Assembly: GCF_030532325.1 (NCBI RefSeq) | Contig: NZ_JAUNLS010000003.1 | Coordinates: forward strand, 133,293-197,292 | Length of the DNA: 64,000 bases | Source of the DNA: Corynebacterium sp. | GTDB taxonomy: Bacteria; Actinomycetota; Actinomycetes; Mycobacteriales; Mycobacteriaceae | Reading direction: 5' to 3' | Shown here: positions 34,842-42,766 of the stretch, piece after piece | Layout of the letters: each line of letters opens with the position of its first letter | Numbering within the stretch: position 1 is the first letter of the stretch | Translations under genes and position numbers: made by a program | The notes under the pieces: generated by a model | What the model saw: the letters and a program-made list of their open reading frames with translations, nothing else | The model's database searches: none | What the model was told of the DNA's origin: nothing

Positions 34842-35273
34842 TTACTTCGGAGCGATAAAGACCAGACGGAACTTGCCGATCTGAATTTCATCGCCCACCT
34901 CGAGCTCCTGGGAGTTGCGGGGCTCGCGGTTGACGTAGGTGCCGTTGAGGGATCCCACGTCGACGACCTCAAACTTGCCCTCGTTGAGGCGGAACTCGGC
35001 GTGGCGGCGGGAGACGGTGACATCATCGAGGAAGATGTCCGCCTCCGGGTGGCGGCCAGCGGTGGTGGTGGGCTGATCCAGCAAGAAACGGGCGCCGGCA
35101 TTCGGACCGCGCTTGACGACGAGCAAAGCCTGGCCCGGGGCCAGGTTTTCTACGCCGGCAGCGGAGGTGTCAGAACCTACAGCACTGCTGTTCTCCATCT
35201 CCTTGAGAAGGTCTGCGCGGAATACAGAAGTGGTTTCTACCTGCGGTTCCGGCGTGCCAGTGTTCTCACTCAT
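34842..35273 (-). CDS. odhI: FHA-domain 2-oxoglutarate dehydrogenase inhibitor OdhI (GarA)
   Basis: 143 residues, the same length as C. glutamicum OdhI. Unphosphorylated OdhI binds and inhibits OdhA of the 2-oxoglutarate dehydrogenase complex; phosphorylation by PknG or PknA relieves this. The phospho-site is VETTSVFR with Thr14 and Thr15. The FHA domain (about 55-140) shows GRHPEADIFLDD, VSRRHAEF and VDVGSLNGTYVN. A GGAGG ribosome binding site and a TACTAT -10 box stand upstream. It links nitrogen status to the TCA cycle. Confidence 0.95.
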   Translation of the reverse strand: MSENTGTPEPQVETTSVFRADLLKEMENSSAVGSDTSAAGVENLAPGQALLVVKRGPNAGARFLLDQPTTTAGRHPEADIFLDDVTVSRRHAEFRLNEGKFEVVDVGSLNGTYVNREPRNSQELEVGDEIQIGKFRLVFIAPK

Positions 35274-35312
35274 TGTTACCTCCGATTGGACGGATACGTG
35301 TTGACTTATTCC

Positions 35313-35318
35313 ATAGTA
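35313..35318 (-). promoter_or_regulatory. Candidate -10 box of odhI
   Basis: On the minus strand TACTAT lies about 39 bases before the ATG at 35273 and would give a short leader containing GGAGG. The -35 region is not clear. Confidence 0.4.
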
Positions 35319-35400
35319 GCGATTCGACCGCCTCTGCGAGTAGCCTCGCCTAAAATTCTGCTCGCCGCGAGCTTCCCCGCAGGGCGGCGTCACCGGCGGC

Positions 35401-37692
35401 CTACCGGAAAATATTACCGATGCCCTTGAGCACCGAGTTGCCACCCCCGGCCAAGGGGTTATCGGAGACCATGTAGGTCCACGTCGCGCTGGGCCGGGAC
35501 AGGCCGTGGTCATCAAGGTGGGCCCCGTCGGCATCGATTAGCACCTCGCGGAAGGTCTCGACCGCCTTGTCGACGGCCTCCTGGGCCAAGCTCTTGAACT
35601 CGCGCACCGCGATGCGGTGGTACTCATCGATCGGGGTTTCGCGGGCGATGGCGCGCAGGTGGATGGACTCGCGCACGTCGTCCATGAGCTCCAGGTGATC
35701 GGCCCAGGCCAAGTCCAGGTGGTAGAGCATGATCTCCCGGGCTGCGGCCACCCGAGTTTCCTCCGGCAGATCCGCCAGCTGCGCGGCCTTTTCCGGGGCG
35801 CGCTCGGAGAGCTCCACCCAGGCCTGGTCGGTATCGAGCAGCTTGGCGCGGCGTTCGTCGATGATAATGCGCTGATCCGCCAGCAGCTGGTTGTACTTCC
35901 AGGTCTGCGCGTGGATCTCCAGCAGCTGGCCCTCGGTCACGCGCTGGCAGTGGGCGATGAAGTCGTTGACTCGCTTGGACTCGATGCGCCCGGTGGCATC
36001 CGGCTGGGCCGCCAGGGACTCGTCCTCGCCGCCCTGAAGCACGACGTCGTCCTCCAGGGAGACGAAGAATACGCTCAAGCCCGGATCGCCCTGGCGGCCC
36101 GCGCGCCCGCGCAGCTGGTTATCCAAGCGCGAGGTGCGGTAGCGAGAGGTACCGATGACGGCCAGCCCGCCCTTGTCCACCACGGCCTGGCGGTCGGCCT
36201 CGTCGGCGCCCCCCAGCTTGATGTCGGTGCCGCGGCCGGCCATCTGGGTGGAGACGGTCACCCGGCCCAGATCACCCGCCTCGGCCACGATGCGGGCCTC
36301 CTCGGCGTCGTTCTTGGCGTTGAGCACGTTGACCTCGATGCCGCGCTCGCGCAGGGCCTCAGCGAGATCCTCGGACTCTGCGACGTCGTGGGTGCCCACC
36401 AGCACCGGCTGGCCGGTGGCGTTGAGCGCTGCGATCTCGTCGACGATGGCCTTGGACTTTTCCTCCACCGTGGCATAGACGCGGTCCTGCTCGTCGAAGC
36501 GCTTGAGCTCCTTATTGCGGTCAATGACGGAGACGTGGAGATCGTAGAACTGGCGCAGCTGATCGGTGGCCTCCACGGCGGTGCCGGTCATGCCGCAGAC
36601 CAGCGGGTAGCGGCGCATGAGCTCCTGCAGGGTAATGGTGTCCAGGATGCGCCCGCCCTCGGAGACCTCCAGGCCTTCCTTGGCCTCCACGGCGGCCTGC
36701 AGGCCATCGGGCCAGCGCTGGAGATCGGCCACGCGGCCGCGGGAGGCGTCGATAAGCTGCAGCTTGCCGTCGTTGATGATGTAGTGGATATCGCGGATGA
36801 GCAGCGCCTTGGCGTGCAGCGCCAGGTTCACCTTCACCAGGATGCTGCCGATGTTCTCCTCGGAGTAGAGCGAGTCGATGCCCAGCTCCCGCTCGACGCG
36901 GGCCGCGCCGTCATCTGTAAGCGAGACGGTACGGCCGTCCTCGGCCACCACGTAATCCAAGCCCTCGCGCAGGCGGGAGACCACGTTGGTGATGTGCCCG
37001 GTGGGCGCCTCGCCCGGGCGGTTACCGGCCAGCACGAGCGGGACGAGGGCTTCGTCGACCAGCACGGAGTCGGCCTCGTCCACCAAGGCGACGTCGGCGG
37101 GCGCCTGCACGGTCTGCTCCCGCGAGGTGATCTGGTTATCGCGCAGCACGTCGAAGCCCAGCTCGTTGACCGGGCCATAGATGATATCCGCCTGGTAGGC
37201 CTGGCGCCGCTCCTCGGGGGTGTTCTTCTCAGAGACCGACGCCACCGTCAGCCCGAAGAACTCCACGAGCGGGCGCATCCACTCGGCGTCGCGCACGGCC
37301 AGGTAGTTGTTCACGGTGACCACGTGCACGCGCTTGCCGGTCAACGCGAAGCCGGTCGCGGCCATCGCACCCACCAGGGTCTTGCCCTCACCGGTGGCCA
37401 TCTGGATGACGTCACCCTCCAGCAGGCGCAGCACCGCCTGTGATTGAACAGTAAAAGGATGCATCCCGAGACGCCGTTCACTCGCCACGGCCAGCGCGGC
37501 GAGGAAGGTGGACTTATCCGCGATCTTTGCCTCGGCCACGCTCTGCCGCGCCGCGTTGACCACGAAGGCATCGTCACGCTGGGCTAAGTCCGCGGCCTGC
37601 GCGCCGGCGGCCTCCACGACGGCTTTGGATTTCTTATTGTTGCGCTCCGATGTCGCGCCCATTGCCTTCCAGAACCAGTTAAACGCGGCCAT
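35401..37692 (-). CDS. secA2: Accessory preprotein translocase ATPase SecA2
   Basis: 763 residues. SecA-type ATPase with Walker A QMATGEGKTLVGAM near 90, the VDEADSVLVDEAL Walker B region and the AGRGTDIKLGG motif in the second ATPase domain. It is shorter than SecA1 (about 840-950) and lacks the C-terminal Cys-rich zinc linker, as is usual for SecA2, which exports a small subset of proteins. The ATG at 37692 (MAAFNWFWKAMG) gives the family start; the RBS ACGGAGG lies upstream. The odhI block follows. Confidence 0.93.
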   Translation of the reverse strand: MAAFNWFWKAMGATSERNNKKSKAVVEAAGAQAADLAQRDDAFVVNAARQSVAEAKIADKSTFLAALAVASERRLGMHPFTVQSQAVLRLLEGDVIQMATGEGKTLVGAMAATGFALTGKRVHVVTVNNYLAVRDAEWMRPLVEFFGLTVASVSEKNTPEERRQAYQADIIYGPVNELGFDVLRDNQITSREQTVQAPADVALVDEADSVLVDEALVPLVLAGNRPGEAPTGHITNVVSRLREGLDYVVAEDGRTVSLTDDGAARVERELGIDSLYSEENIGSILVKVNLALHAKALLIRDIHYIINDGKLQLIDASRGRVADLQRWPDGLQAAVEAKEGLEVSEGGRILDTITLQELMRRYPLVCGMTGTAVEATDQLRQFYDLHVSVIDRNKELKRFDEQDRVYATVEEKSKAIVDEIAALNATGQPVLVGTHDVAESEDLAEALRERGIEVNVLNAKNDAEEARIVAEAGDLGRVTVSTQMAGRGTDIKLGGADEADRQAVVDKGGLAVIGTSRYRTSRLDNQLRGRAGRQGDPGLSVFFVSLEDDVVLQGGEDESLAAQPDATGRIESKRVNDFIAHCQRVTEGQLLEIHAQTWKYNQLLADQRIIIDERRAKLLDTDQAWVELSERAPEKAAQLADLPEETRVAAAREIMLYHLDLAWADHLELMDDVRESIHLRAIARETPIDEYHRIAVREFKSLAQEAVDKAVETFREVLIDADGAHLDDHGLSRPSATWTYMVSDNPLAGGGNSVLKGIGNIFR

Positions 37693-37780
37693 AGCCTCAA
37701 CCTCCGTAACGTTGCTAACCCTTCTGACAATAGTCAACCTCGGTTAGCTCAGTTGCAGTTGGCCTTATATCCTTGAGGCC

Positions 37781-38953
37781 ATGCAATCGATGAACGTGAC
37801 GCTCCCTTCCAGCACCGGGACAAAGATGGCCGGAACCATCGATTTTCCCGATACCAAGCCGCGCGCCTACGCCATATTTGCGCACTGTTTTGCCGGCTCC
37901 CGCCACACCCCGGGCGCTGCCCGCGTGAGCAAGCAGCTCACCGAGTTTGGCATTGCCACCCTGCGCTTCGATTTCCCCGGCCTGGGGCAGTCTGAGGGCG
38001 AGTTCGCAGACACCACCTTTAGCCAGAACGTGGCTGACATCCAGGCTGCCGCCGCCTGGTTGGAGGAGAACTACTCCGCGCCCCAGCTGCTCATGGGCCA
38101 CTCCCTGGGCGGTGCGGCCTCCCTGGCGGCGGCCAACGGCATCCGTTCCCTCAAGGCCGTGGCCACACTCGGCGCTCCCTTCGATCCCGCCCACTCCGTG
38201 CTGCACTACGCCGACAAAATCGGGGAGGTCGACGCCAACGGCCAGGTGGAGGTCATCCTGGGCGGGCGCAACCTCATCATCTCCCGCGGCTTCCTGGAGG
38301 ACCTCGCCGATACCAACCCGGAGGAGTACCTGCCGCGCCTACGCAAGCCGCTTCTGCTGCTGCACTCCCCGATTGACCAGACCGTGGGCATCGACAACGC
38401 CCAGAACATCTTCCTCAAGACCCGCTACCCCAAGTCCCTGGTGAGCCTGGACAAGACCGATCACCTGCTGACCAAACAGGGCACCGCCGCGCGGGCTGCG
38501 GATCTCATCGGCGCGTGGTCCGAGCAGTTCATCGTGCCGGAGAACGTCCCGGCGCCGGTGGGCGAGGATTCCGCGGTGGCCACCCCGACGGTGGGCACCA
38601 AGTTCGGCGCGGTCATCCGCCACAACGATCGCAGCGTGACCGCGGACCGCACCAAGAAGAACGGCGGTAAGGGCCAGGGCTTTACCCCCGAGGGCCTCAT
38701 CATGTCCGCACTGTCCGCGGCCAGCGTACAGGCGGTGAAGAAGGCGGCGAAGGGCATGCCGCTTGACGACGTCTCCGTGGCCGTCACTCACGTCGAGGGC
38801 ACCGATACCTTCGAGCGCCGCGTGGAGCTCATCGGCGATCTCAGCGCTGAGCAGCGCGCCGCGCTTCTCGAGGCCGCCCGGGACACCTCCATCGATCACC
38901 TCCTCGGCGGTGCTTCCGTGGTGGACGAGCCGGCGCAGGGTGACAACGCGTGA
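37781..38953 (+). CDS. Alpha/beta hydrolase-OsmC fusion protein
   Basis: 390 residues with two domains. About 1-250 is an alpha/beta hydrolase with the nucleophile motif GHSLGG near 108, the Asp in LLLHSPIDQTV and the His in KTDHLLT. About 265-390 is an OsmC-like domain (RVELIGDLSAEQRAALLEAA). The two cysteines expected of peroxidatic OsmC are replaced: SALSAAS for the GACT-type motif and RDTSIDHL for the CPVHR-type motif. It may still bind ligands. GTGA overlap couples it to ychJ. The start at 37781 or 37790 is unsettled. Confidence 0.8.
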   Translation: MQSMNVTLPSSTGTKMAGTIDFPDTKPRAYAIFAHCFAGSRHTPGAARVSKQLTEFGIATLRFDFPGLGQSEGEFADTTFSQNVADIQAAAAWLEENYSAPQLLMGHSLGGAASLAAANGIRSLKAVATLGAPFDPAHSVLHYADKIGEVDANGQVEVILGGRNLIISRGFLEDLADTNPEEYLPRLRKPLLLLHSPIDQTVGIDNAQNIFLKTRYPKSLVSLDKTDHLLTKQGTAARAADLIGAWSEQFIVPENVPAPVGEDSAVATPTVGTKFGAVIRHNDRSVTADRTKKNGGKGQGFTPEGLIMSALSAASVQAVKKAAKGMPLDDVSVAVTHVEGTDTFERRVELIGDLSAEQRAALLEAARDTSIDHLLGGASVVDEPAQGDNA

Positions 38954-39348
38954 TCGTGCTCAATCCCCTGCCGGCTGACGCGCGCTGTCCCTGCGGAACC
39001 GGCCTAACCTTTGGCGAGTGCTGCGGGCAGTACCATGCGGGCAAGCCCGCTCCCTCGGCGGAGGCACTCATGCGCTCGCGCTTTAGCGCTTTTGTCACCG
39101 GCGATGAGGACTATCTGCTGCGCACCTGGGATCCGCGCACCCGCCCGGAGCGCCTGGAGCTGGCAGACATGGGCATCCGCTTCTACCGCCTGGACATCAT
39201 CGAAACAGTGGCCGGTGGCCCGCTCGATAGCGAGGGAGTAGTGGAGTTTGAGGCCTTCTACAAGGGCGCGGCCACCGGCTCCCAGCGCGAGCGCTCCAGC
39301 TTCCGCCGCCAGGGTGGCCAGTGGGTCTACTCCGCCGGCCAGTTCTAA
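38950..39348 (+). CDS. ychJ: YchJ/UPF0225 SEC-C-motif protein
   Basis: 132-residue protein. The N-terminal SEC-C motif PCGTGLTFGECCGQYHAG binds zinc. An NTF2-like domain follows (about 40-132, YKGAATGSQRERSSFRRQGGQW). The family is widespread and its role is unknown. The start is GTG 38950, overlapping the preceding stop as GTGA. Confidence 0.85.
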   Translation: MIVLNPLPADARCPCGTGLTFGECCGQYHAGKPAPSAEALMRSRFSAFVTGDEDYLLRTWDPRTRPERLELADMGIRFYRLDIIETVAGGPLDSEGVVEFEAFYKGAATGSQRERSSFRRQGGQWVYSAGQF

Positions 39349-39471
39349 GATGGCCCCAGCCGAGCGCTCCCGTCCTCACGCCCCTTCACCATTTACCCGC
39401 TGTGAGCAGGCGATTGGCTAATGCGAATACTACTGTTGTAATCTAAGGCAGCTGCCCGATAAGGGAAGCGG

Positions 39472-39545
39472 CGGACTATGGCGCAGTTTGGTAGCGCACT
39501 ACACTGGGGGTGTAGGGGTCGCAGGTTCAAATCCTGTTAGTCCGA
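39472..39545 (+). tRNA. tRNA-Pro (anticodon GGG)
   Basis: Cloverleaf folded by hand: acceptor CGGACTA/TAGTCCG, D-arm GCGC/GCGC, anticodon stem CTACA/TGTAG with loop CTGGGGG (anticodon GGG), T-arm GCAGG/CCTGT with TTCAAAT loop, discriminator A. The length is 74 nt. The 3' CCA is not encoded. A terminator follows directly. Confidence 0.93.
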
Positions 39546-39550
39546 CAGCC

Positions 39551-39585
39551 AACAGGCCAGAGCACAATCACCGCTCTGGCCTGTT
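39551..39585 (+). terminator. tRNA-Pro terminator
   Basis: Perfect 12-bp stem (39551-39562 with 39574-39585) followed by TTTCTTG, five bases after the tRNA. Confidence 0.85.
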
Positions 39586-39590
39586 TCTTG

Positions 39591-39645
39591 TTTCTTGCTG
39601 CGCTGTGTTTCTTGCCGCGCTGCCGCTGTGCTTCTTGCCGCGCTG
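39591..39645 (+). repeat. Imperfect direct repeats in the gene-free gap
   Basis: Three 15-base copies of a TTTCTTGCCGCGCTG-like unit start at 39591, 39608 and 39631. The rest of the gene-free gap (39586-39925) holds the dispersed element below and otherwise nothing recognised; it is poor in purines on the plus strand. Confidence 0.7.
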
Positions 39646-39688
39646 TTCTGGCGGCCACCGGCCCCACTTGCCACAGTCAAAGACACAG

Positions 39689-39727
39689 ATGCCTGCATGG
39701 GCTAAATCGAGCTTTTCCGTTTTCAGT
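39689..39727 (+). repeat. 39-base dispersed element, copy A
   Basis: 36 of 39 bases match 63401-63439, with an identical 25-base core at 39703-39727. Both copies are intergenic and in the same orientation. Both could encode MP(A/S)W(A/C)KSSFSVFS, but no RBS or conserved continuation supports a gene. Confidence 0.75.
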
Positions 39728-39925
39728 GCATGTTCATTTAGCCCGTTCCGCTTCGCTTGCCTCTTGGCCTTTGAGTCCTTTCCTTTCCGGCTTCCCTTTA
39801 TCGCTACTCGTGACCTCGCACTCGCCTCCCCTTCCCCTTTTCCACAGGTAGCGGAGAGCCAAGGCCATCCCGGCGGCGCTTTTACCTTTCCTCACTAACC
39901 GCCTAGTTCCCTCCCACAAAACGCA

Positions 39926-39960
39926 ACGAGCGCCCACCCAGGAATCGGGTGGACGCTCGT
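39926..39960 (-). terminator. Terminator of the small acidic/basic protein gene
   Basis: 14-bp stem with one mismatch (39926-39939 with 39947-39960), followed on the minus strand by TGCGTTTTGTG. Confidence 0.75.
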
Positions 39961-40005
39961 AGAAAAGCTTCGCGCCGCGTTCTCGCGTGAGCGCTCCGCG
40001 GGGTT

Positions 40006-40185
40006 TTACTCGCCCTGCTTGCCCAGGGCCTCATCGGCCTTGTCGCGAGCGGCGTCGATTTTGTCCGCCTTGTCCTCGCCCAGCTTGCCCTTGGCAGCCT
40101 CAGCGCCCTTGTCCAGAACCTTATCGGTAGCCTCTTCGCCCTTGTCGGAGTTCAGAGCGTCCTTGGCCTTGTCCATGATTCCCAT
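40006..40185 (-). CDS. Small Rv0909-like (MT0933 antitoxin family) protein
   Basis: 59-residue, highly charged Ala/Lys/Asp-rich helical protein starting MGIMDKAKDAL. It resembles the MT0933/Rv0909 family annotated as antitoxins, and also general stress proteins of CsbD-like composition. The ATG at 40185 has AAGGAGTCACC upstream, a strong ribosome binding site. No toxin gene is adjacent, so a toxin-antitoxin role is not supported by context; a stress or DNA-associated role is equally possible. Confidence 0.7.
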   Translation of the reverse strand: MGIMDKAKDALNSDKGEEATDKVLDKGAEAAKGKLGEDKADKIDAARDKADEALGKQGE

Positions 40186-40427
40186 GGTGACTCCTTTCAT
40201 AAAAAATTCGCTTCTAGGGTTACAGGGCCCCACGGTACATACATGCCGTGGGGCTCGCCATGATGACAGCGAGTGAGGGCTTTGCTCGGAAGCTGCGAGC
40301 CTCGGATGCGCCCGGCACAAACTAGCGCTGAGCTGCGGCGCGCCGCCACACCGTAAGGGTTTCTAAAAGTACGCTGATAGCGTTGACAGCTCTCGCCAAC
40401 CACACCCCCGTTTCAAGGACACCCACT

Positions 40428-41678
40428 ATGCCCGAAGCCACCACACGCACCATCCCGGCTTTTGGCCTCTACTGGCCCGGCAAGGAGGAGGCTGCCGCAC
40501 AGGCTTCGAGCCCGTGCCGGCCGGAGGCGCTGGAGGTACTCAGTGGCACCGGCTCCCCTTTCACTCACGGCAACACCATCTCCGAGGCGGACAACCTCGA
40601 CGCACTCAAGCACATGGTCCACCACGGGGTTAAGGCGGATGTCATCTACATCGACCCGCCGTACAACACGGGCAAGGACTTTGTGTACCGGGATAACTAC
40701 CGCAAGCGCCGCGAGCAGCGCGCTTCAGACTTTGGGCAATGGCACGCCGACTGGTTGTCGATGATGCTGCCCCGGCTCATCCTTGCCCGCGAAGTGCTGG
40801 CGAAAACAGGCGTCATCTTCGTGTCCATCGGCGAGGACGAGTGCGCGCACCTGCGGCTGGTGATGAACGAGGTCTTCGGCGAGGACTGCTTCGCCGGGCA
40901 GTTCGTGTGGAAGAAGGGTGGTACTGGCAAGAACGACTCTAAGTTCGCGGTGGTCGAGCACGAATACGTACTGTGCTACGTGCGCTCCCAGGACAGCCCG
41001 GGCTTTAACCTCGATGAGTTCGCGCACACCAGCACCAAGTACAACCACAGCGATGAAAAAGGTAACTATTCGTTGGTGCGGCTGGATTCCAAGACGCTGG
41101 GCTATCTGCCCACTCTGGACTTTCCTATCACCGGGCCCGACGGCAAGCAGTACCTCCCCCACCAGCCAGCCGGCAAGGAGAAGGTGGCCCGTTGGCGCTG
41201 GGGAACCGACATGGTGGCTGAGCGCTACGAGGAGCTGGTCTTTAGCCGCGGGTTTGTCTACACCAAGAACTATGAGAAGAAGGGGGCGCGGCCCCGCTCA
41301 CTACTCGACGGCGAGCGCTTCGGGGTCACCCGCGCCGGGCGTCGCGACGCCGAGGAAGCACTGGGACACAAGGGCGTGTTTGAGTTCCCCAAGCCGGTGC
41401 GCCTCATCAGCCATCTCATTGCCATTGCGGGCCCCGCCGATGCCGTCGTGCTCGACTTCTTCGCCGGATCTGGCACCACGGCCCAGGCGGTACTCGAGCT
41501 CAACCACGCCGACGGCGGCACGCGCCGCTTCCACCTCGTGCAGCTGCCCCAGCCCACCGCGGCCAACAGTGCAGCGGCCAAGGCGGGTTTTGCCACGGTG
41601 GCCGATATTTGCGTCGCACGAGTGAATGCTGTGGAGAAAGGCTGCTTTAGCCACCTGCGGATCCCGGCGGCGCACTAG
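40428..41678 (+). CDS. Orphan adenine-N6 DNA methyltransferase
   Basis: 416-residue DNA methyltransferase with the order of motifs of the beta class: catalytic motif IV DPPYNTGKD near 78 comes first and the SAM motif LDFFAGSGTTAQAV lies near 345. The middle (about 140-320) is the target recognition region. It resembles type III Mod subunits but is shorter, and no restriction gene is beside it. The ATG at 40428 has AAGGA upstream; an in-frame TTG at 40383 was rejected. The recognition site cannot be read from sequence. Confidence 0.85.
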   Translation: MPEATTRTIPAFGLYWPGKEEAAAQASSPCRPEALEVLSGTGSPFTHGNTISEADNLDALKHMVHHGVKADVIYIDPPYNTGKDFVYRDNYRKRREQRASDFGQWHADWLSMMLPRLILAREVLAKTGVIFVSIGEDECAHLRLVMNEVFGEDCFAGQFVWKKGGTGKNDSKFAVVEHEYVLCYVRSQDSPGFNLDEFAHTSTKYNHSDEKGNYSLVRLDSKTLGYLPTLDFPITGPDGKQYLPHQPAGKEKVARWRWGTDMVAERYEELVFSRGFVYTKNYEKKGARPRSLLDGERFGVTRAGRRDAEEALGHKGVFEFPKPVRLISHLIAIAGPADAVVLDFFAGSGTTAQAVLELNHADGGTRRFHLVQLPQPTAANSAAAKAGFATVADICVARVNAVEKGCFSHLRIPAAH

Positions 41679-41702
41679 GCGCGCGCTCGCTACTTCAGTG
41701 CT

Positions 41703-41717
41703 GGCGGCTACGCCGCC
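41703..41717. other. Small hairpin and partial 3'-end duplication between convergent genes
   Basis: GGCGGC-tac-GCCGCC is a short perfect hairpin. At 41690-41706 a 17-base copy of the lipoprotein gene's end (41726-41742, including its stop) is present with three mismatches, 36 bases away. The signal is weaker than the two 24-bp repeats. Confidence 0.4.
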
Positions 41718-41725
41718 GTCCACGA

Positions 41726-42763
41726 CTATTTCAGCGTTGGCGCGGGCTTTTCCTCGACCTCGCCCTGCTCCACCGTGCCTGCCGGGCGGCCGGGGATGCC
41801 AAAGAAGTCCAGCACCTTATCGGTGGCAAAGCCGGCGCCGGCGGCTTTGGCGTCGTCGCTGCGCCCGCCGGGCCACACGTGGCTGCCGCCGCCGATGCGG
41901 ATGTGCTGCAGCGGGGCGTCACAGCCCAGCCAGGTTTCCTGCAGCGCATTGTTGGTCAGGCGCACCGTGTGGATGGGCCCGGAGCAGTTGTTGCGCTTCT
42001 GGTGCTCATTGAGCACCTCCGGAACAGAGGAATAGTGCACGCCGTGGCGCTTGCCGCCGTAATAGCTCACCACAGGGTCATCCGTACCGTGGATGTCCAA
42101 CCGGCCCACCGGGGCCTGCGCGCAGCCCTCGTGAATGCCGTCGTAGTAGGCCGCCGAAACCGTGGCCACAGAGCGGAAGGTCTCCGGCATGCGGCAAGCC
42201 AGGAAAGCCGCAAAACCACCGCCGTTGGACAGGCCAGCGGCGTAGATGCGGGAATCATCCACCGTGTAGGTCGCGCGCAGGCCGTCGATGATCTTCTCCA
42301 CAAAGTCGAGGTCCTCCTCCGCAGTGGTCACCGCGTAGGGCGCCGGAGACCACGCGGCATCCTTCCCTAGCGGGTAGGCCAGGATCGCCTCGGCGGCATC
42401 CATCTGGGAGTAGTTCTGAATCTTCTCCGCTGATTCCTTCCAGCCGTGGAAGAGCAGGACCACCGGCCACTTCTTCTCGGGGTCGTAGTCCTTGGGAACG
42501 TGGAGGCGGAACTGCCTGCCCGAAGGCAAATTGATCACCTTGGTCTCGCCCGGTTCGGGGCCCACCAGCGGCGCGGACAGCGGGATGCCCAAAGGAGACT
42601 TCTCATCCCAGGGCCCGCGGTGCGCCACCGAGGTTTCGGGCTCCGGCGAGGAGCAGGCCGCCACAGCGCCCACACACACGGCCGCAGAGACGGCCGCGAG
42701 TACACGAGAGCACGCGCGGGCAAGTCCTCCTCGCCGAACTCCACGTTCCGGGTTGGTCACCAC
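41726..42763 (-). CDS. PHB-depolymerase-like esterase lipoprotein
   Basis: 345-residue secreted esterase of the alpha/beta hydrolase fold, similar to the LpqC/feruloyl esterase group. The N-terminus has basic residues, a hydrophobic stretch (about 17-35) and a lipobox-like VAACSS with Cys near 37. The catalytic Ser is in AAGLSNGGGFA; Asp (GTDDPVV) and His (GGGSHVW) follow. It starts at GTG 42763, four bases from the ABC exporter gene, so it is probably its third operon member. The substrate is unknown. Confidence 0.8.
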   Translation of the reverse strand: MVTNPERGVRRGGLARACSRVLAAVSAAVCVGAVAACSSPEPETSVAHRGPWDEKSPLGIPLSAPLVGPEPGETKVINLPSGRQFRLHVPKDYDPEKKWPVVLLFHGWKESAEKIQNYSQMDAAEAILAYPLGKDAAWSPAPYAVTTAEEDLDFVEKIIDGLRATYTVDDSRIYAAGLSNGGGFAAFLACRMPETFRSVATVSAAYYDGIHEGCAQAPVGRLDIHGTDDPVVSYYGGKRHGVHYSSVPEVLNEHQKRNNCSGPIHTVRLTNNALQETWLGCDAPLQHIRIGGGSHVWPGGRSDDAKAAGAGFATDKVLDFFGIPGRPAGTVEQGEVEEKPAPTLK

Positions 42764-42766
42764 AGC

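Noticed and set aside
35617-37443. Long open frame (608 codons) opposite secA2
   Set aside because: It is antisense to a complete, well-conserved gene. The GC-rich codon usage keeps the opposite frame open and the translation is low-complexity.
39588-39898. Protein-coding gene after tRNA-Pro
   Set aside because: Two overlapping frames exist but both lack an RBS, and their composition is that of simple repeats in C/T-rich DNA.
40006-40185. Toxin-antitoxin module
   Set aside because: Only the antitoxin-like member is present; no small toxin gene is next to it on either strand.
40383-40427. TTG start for the DNA methyltransferase, 15 codons upstream
   Set aside because: The ATG at 40428 has AAGGA at proper spacing; TTG has no RBS.
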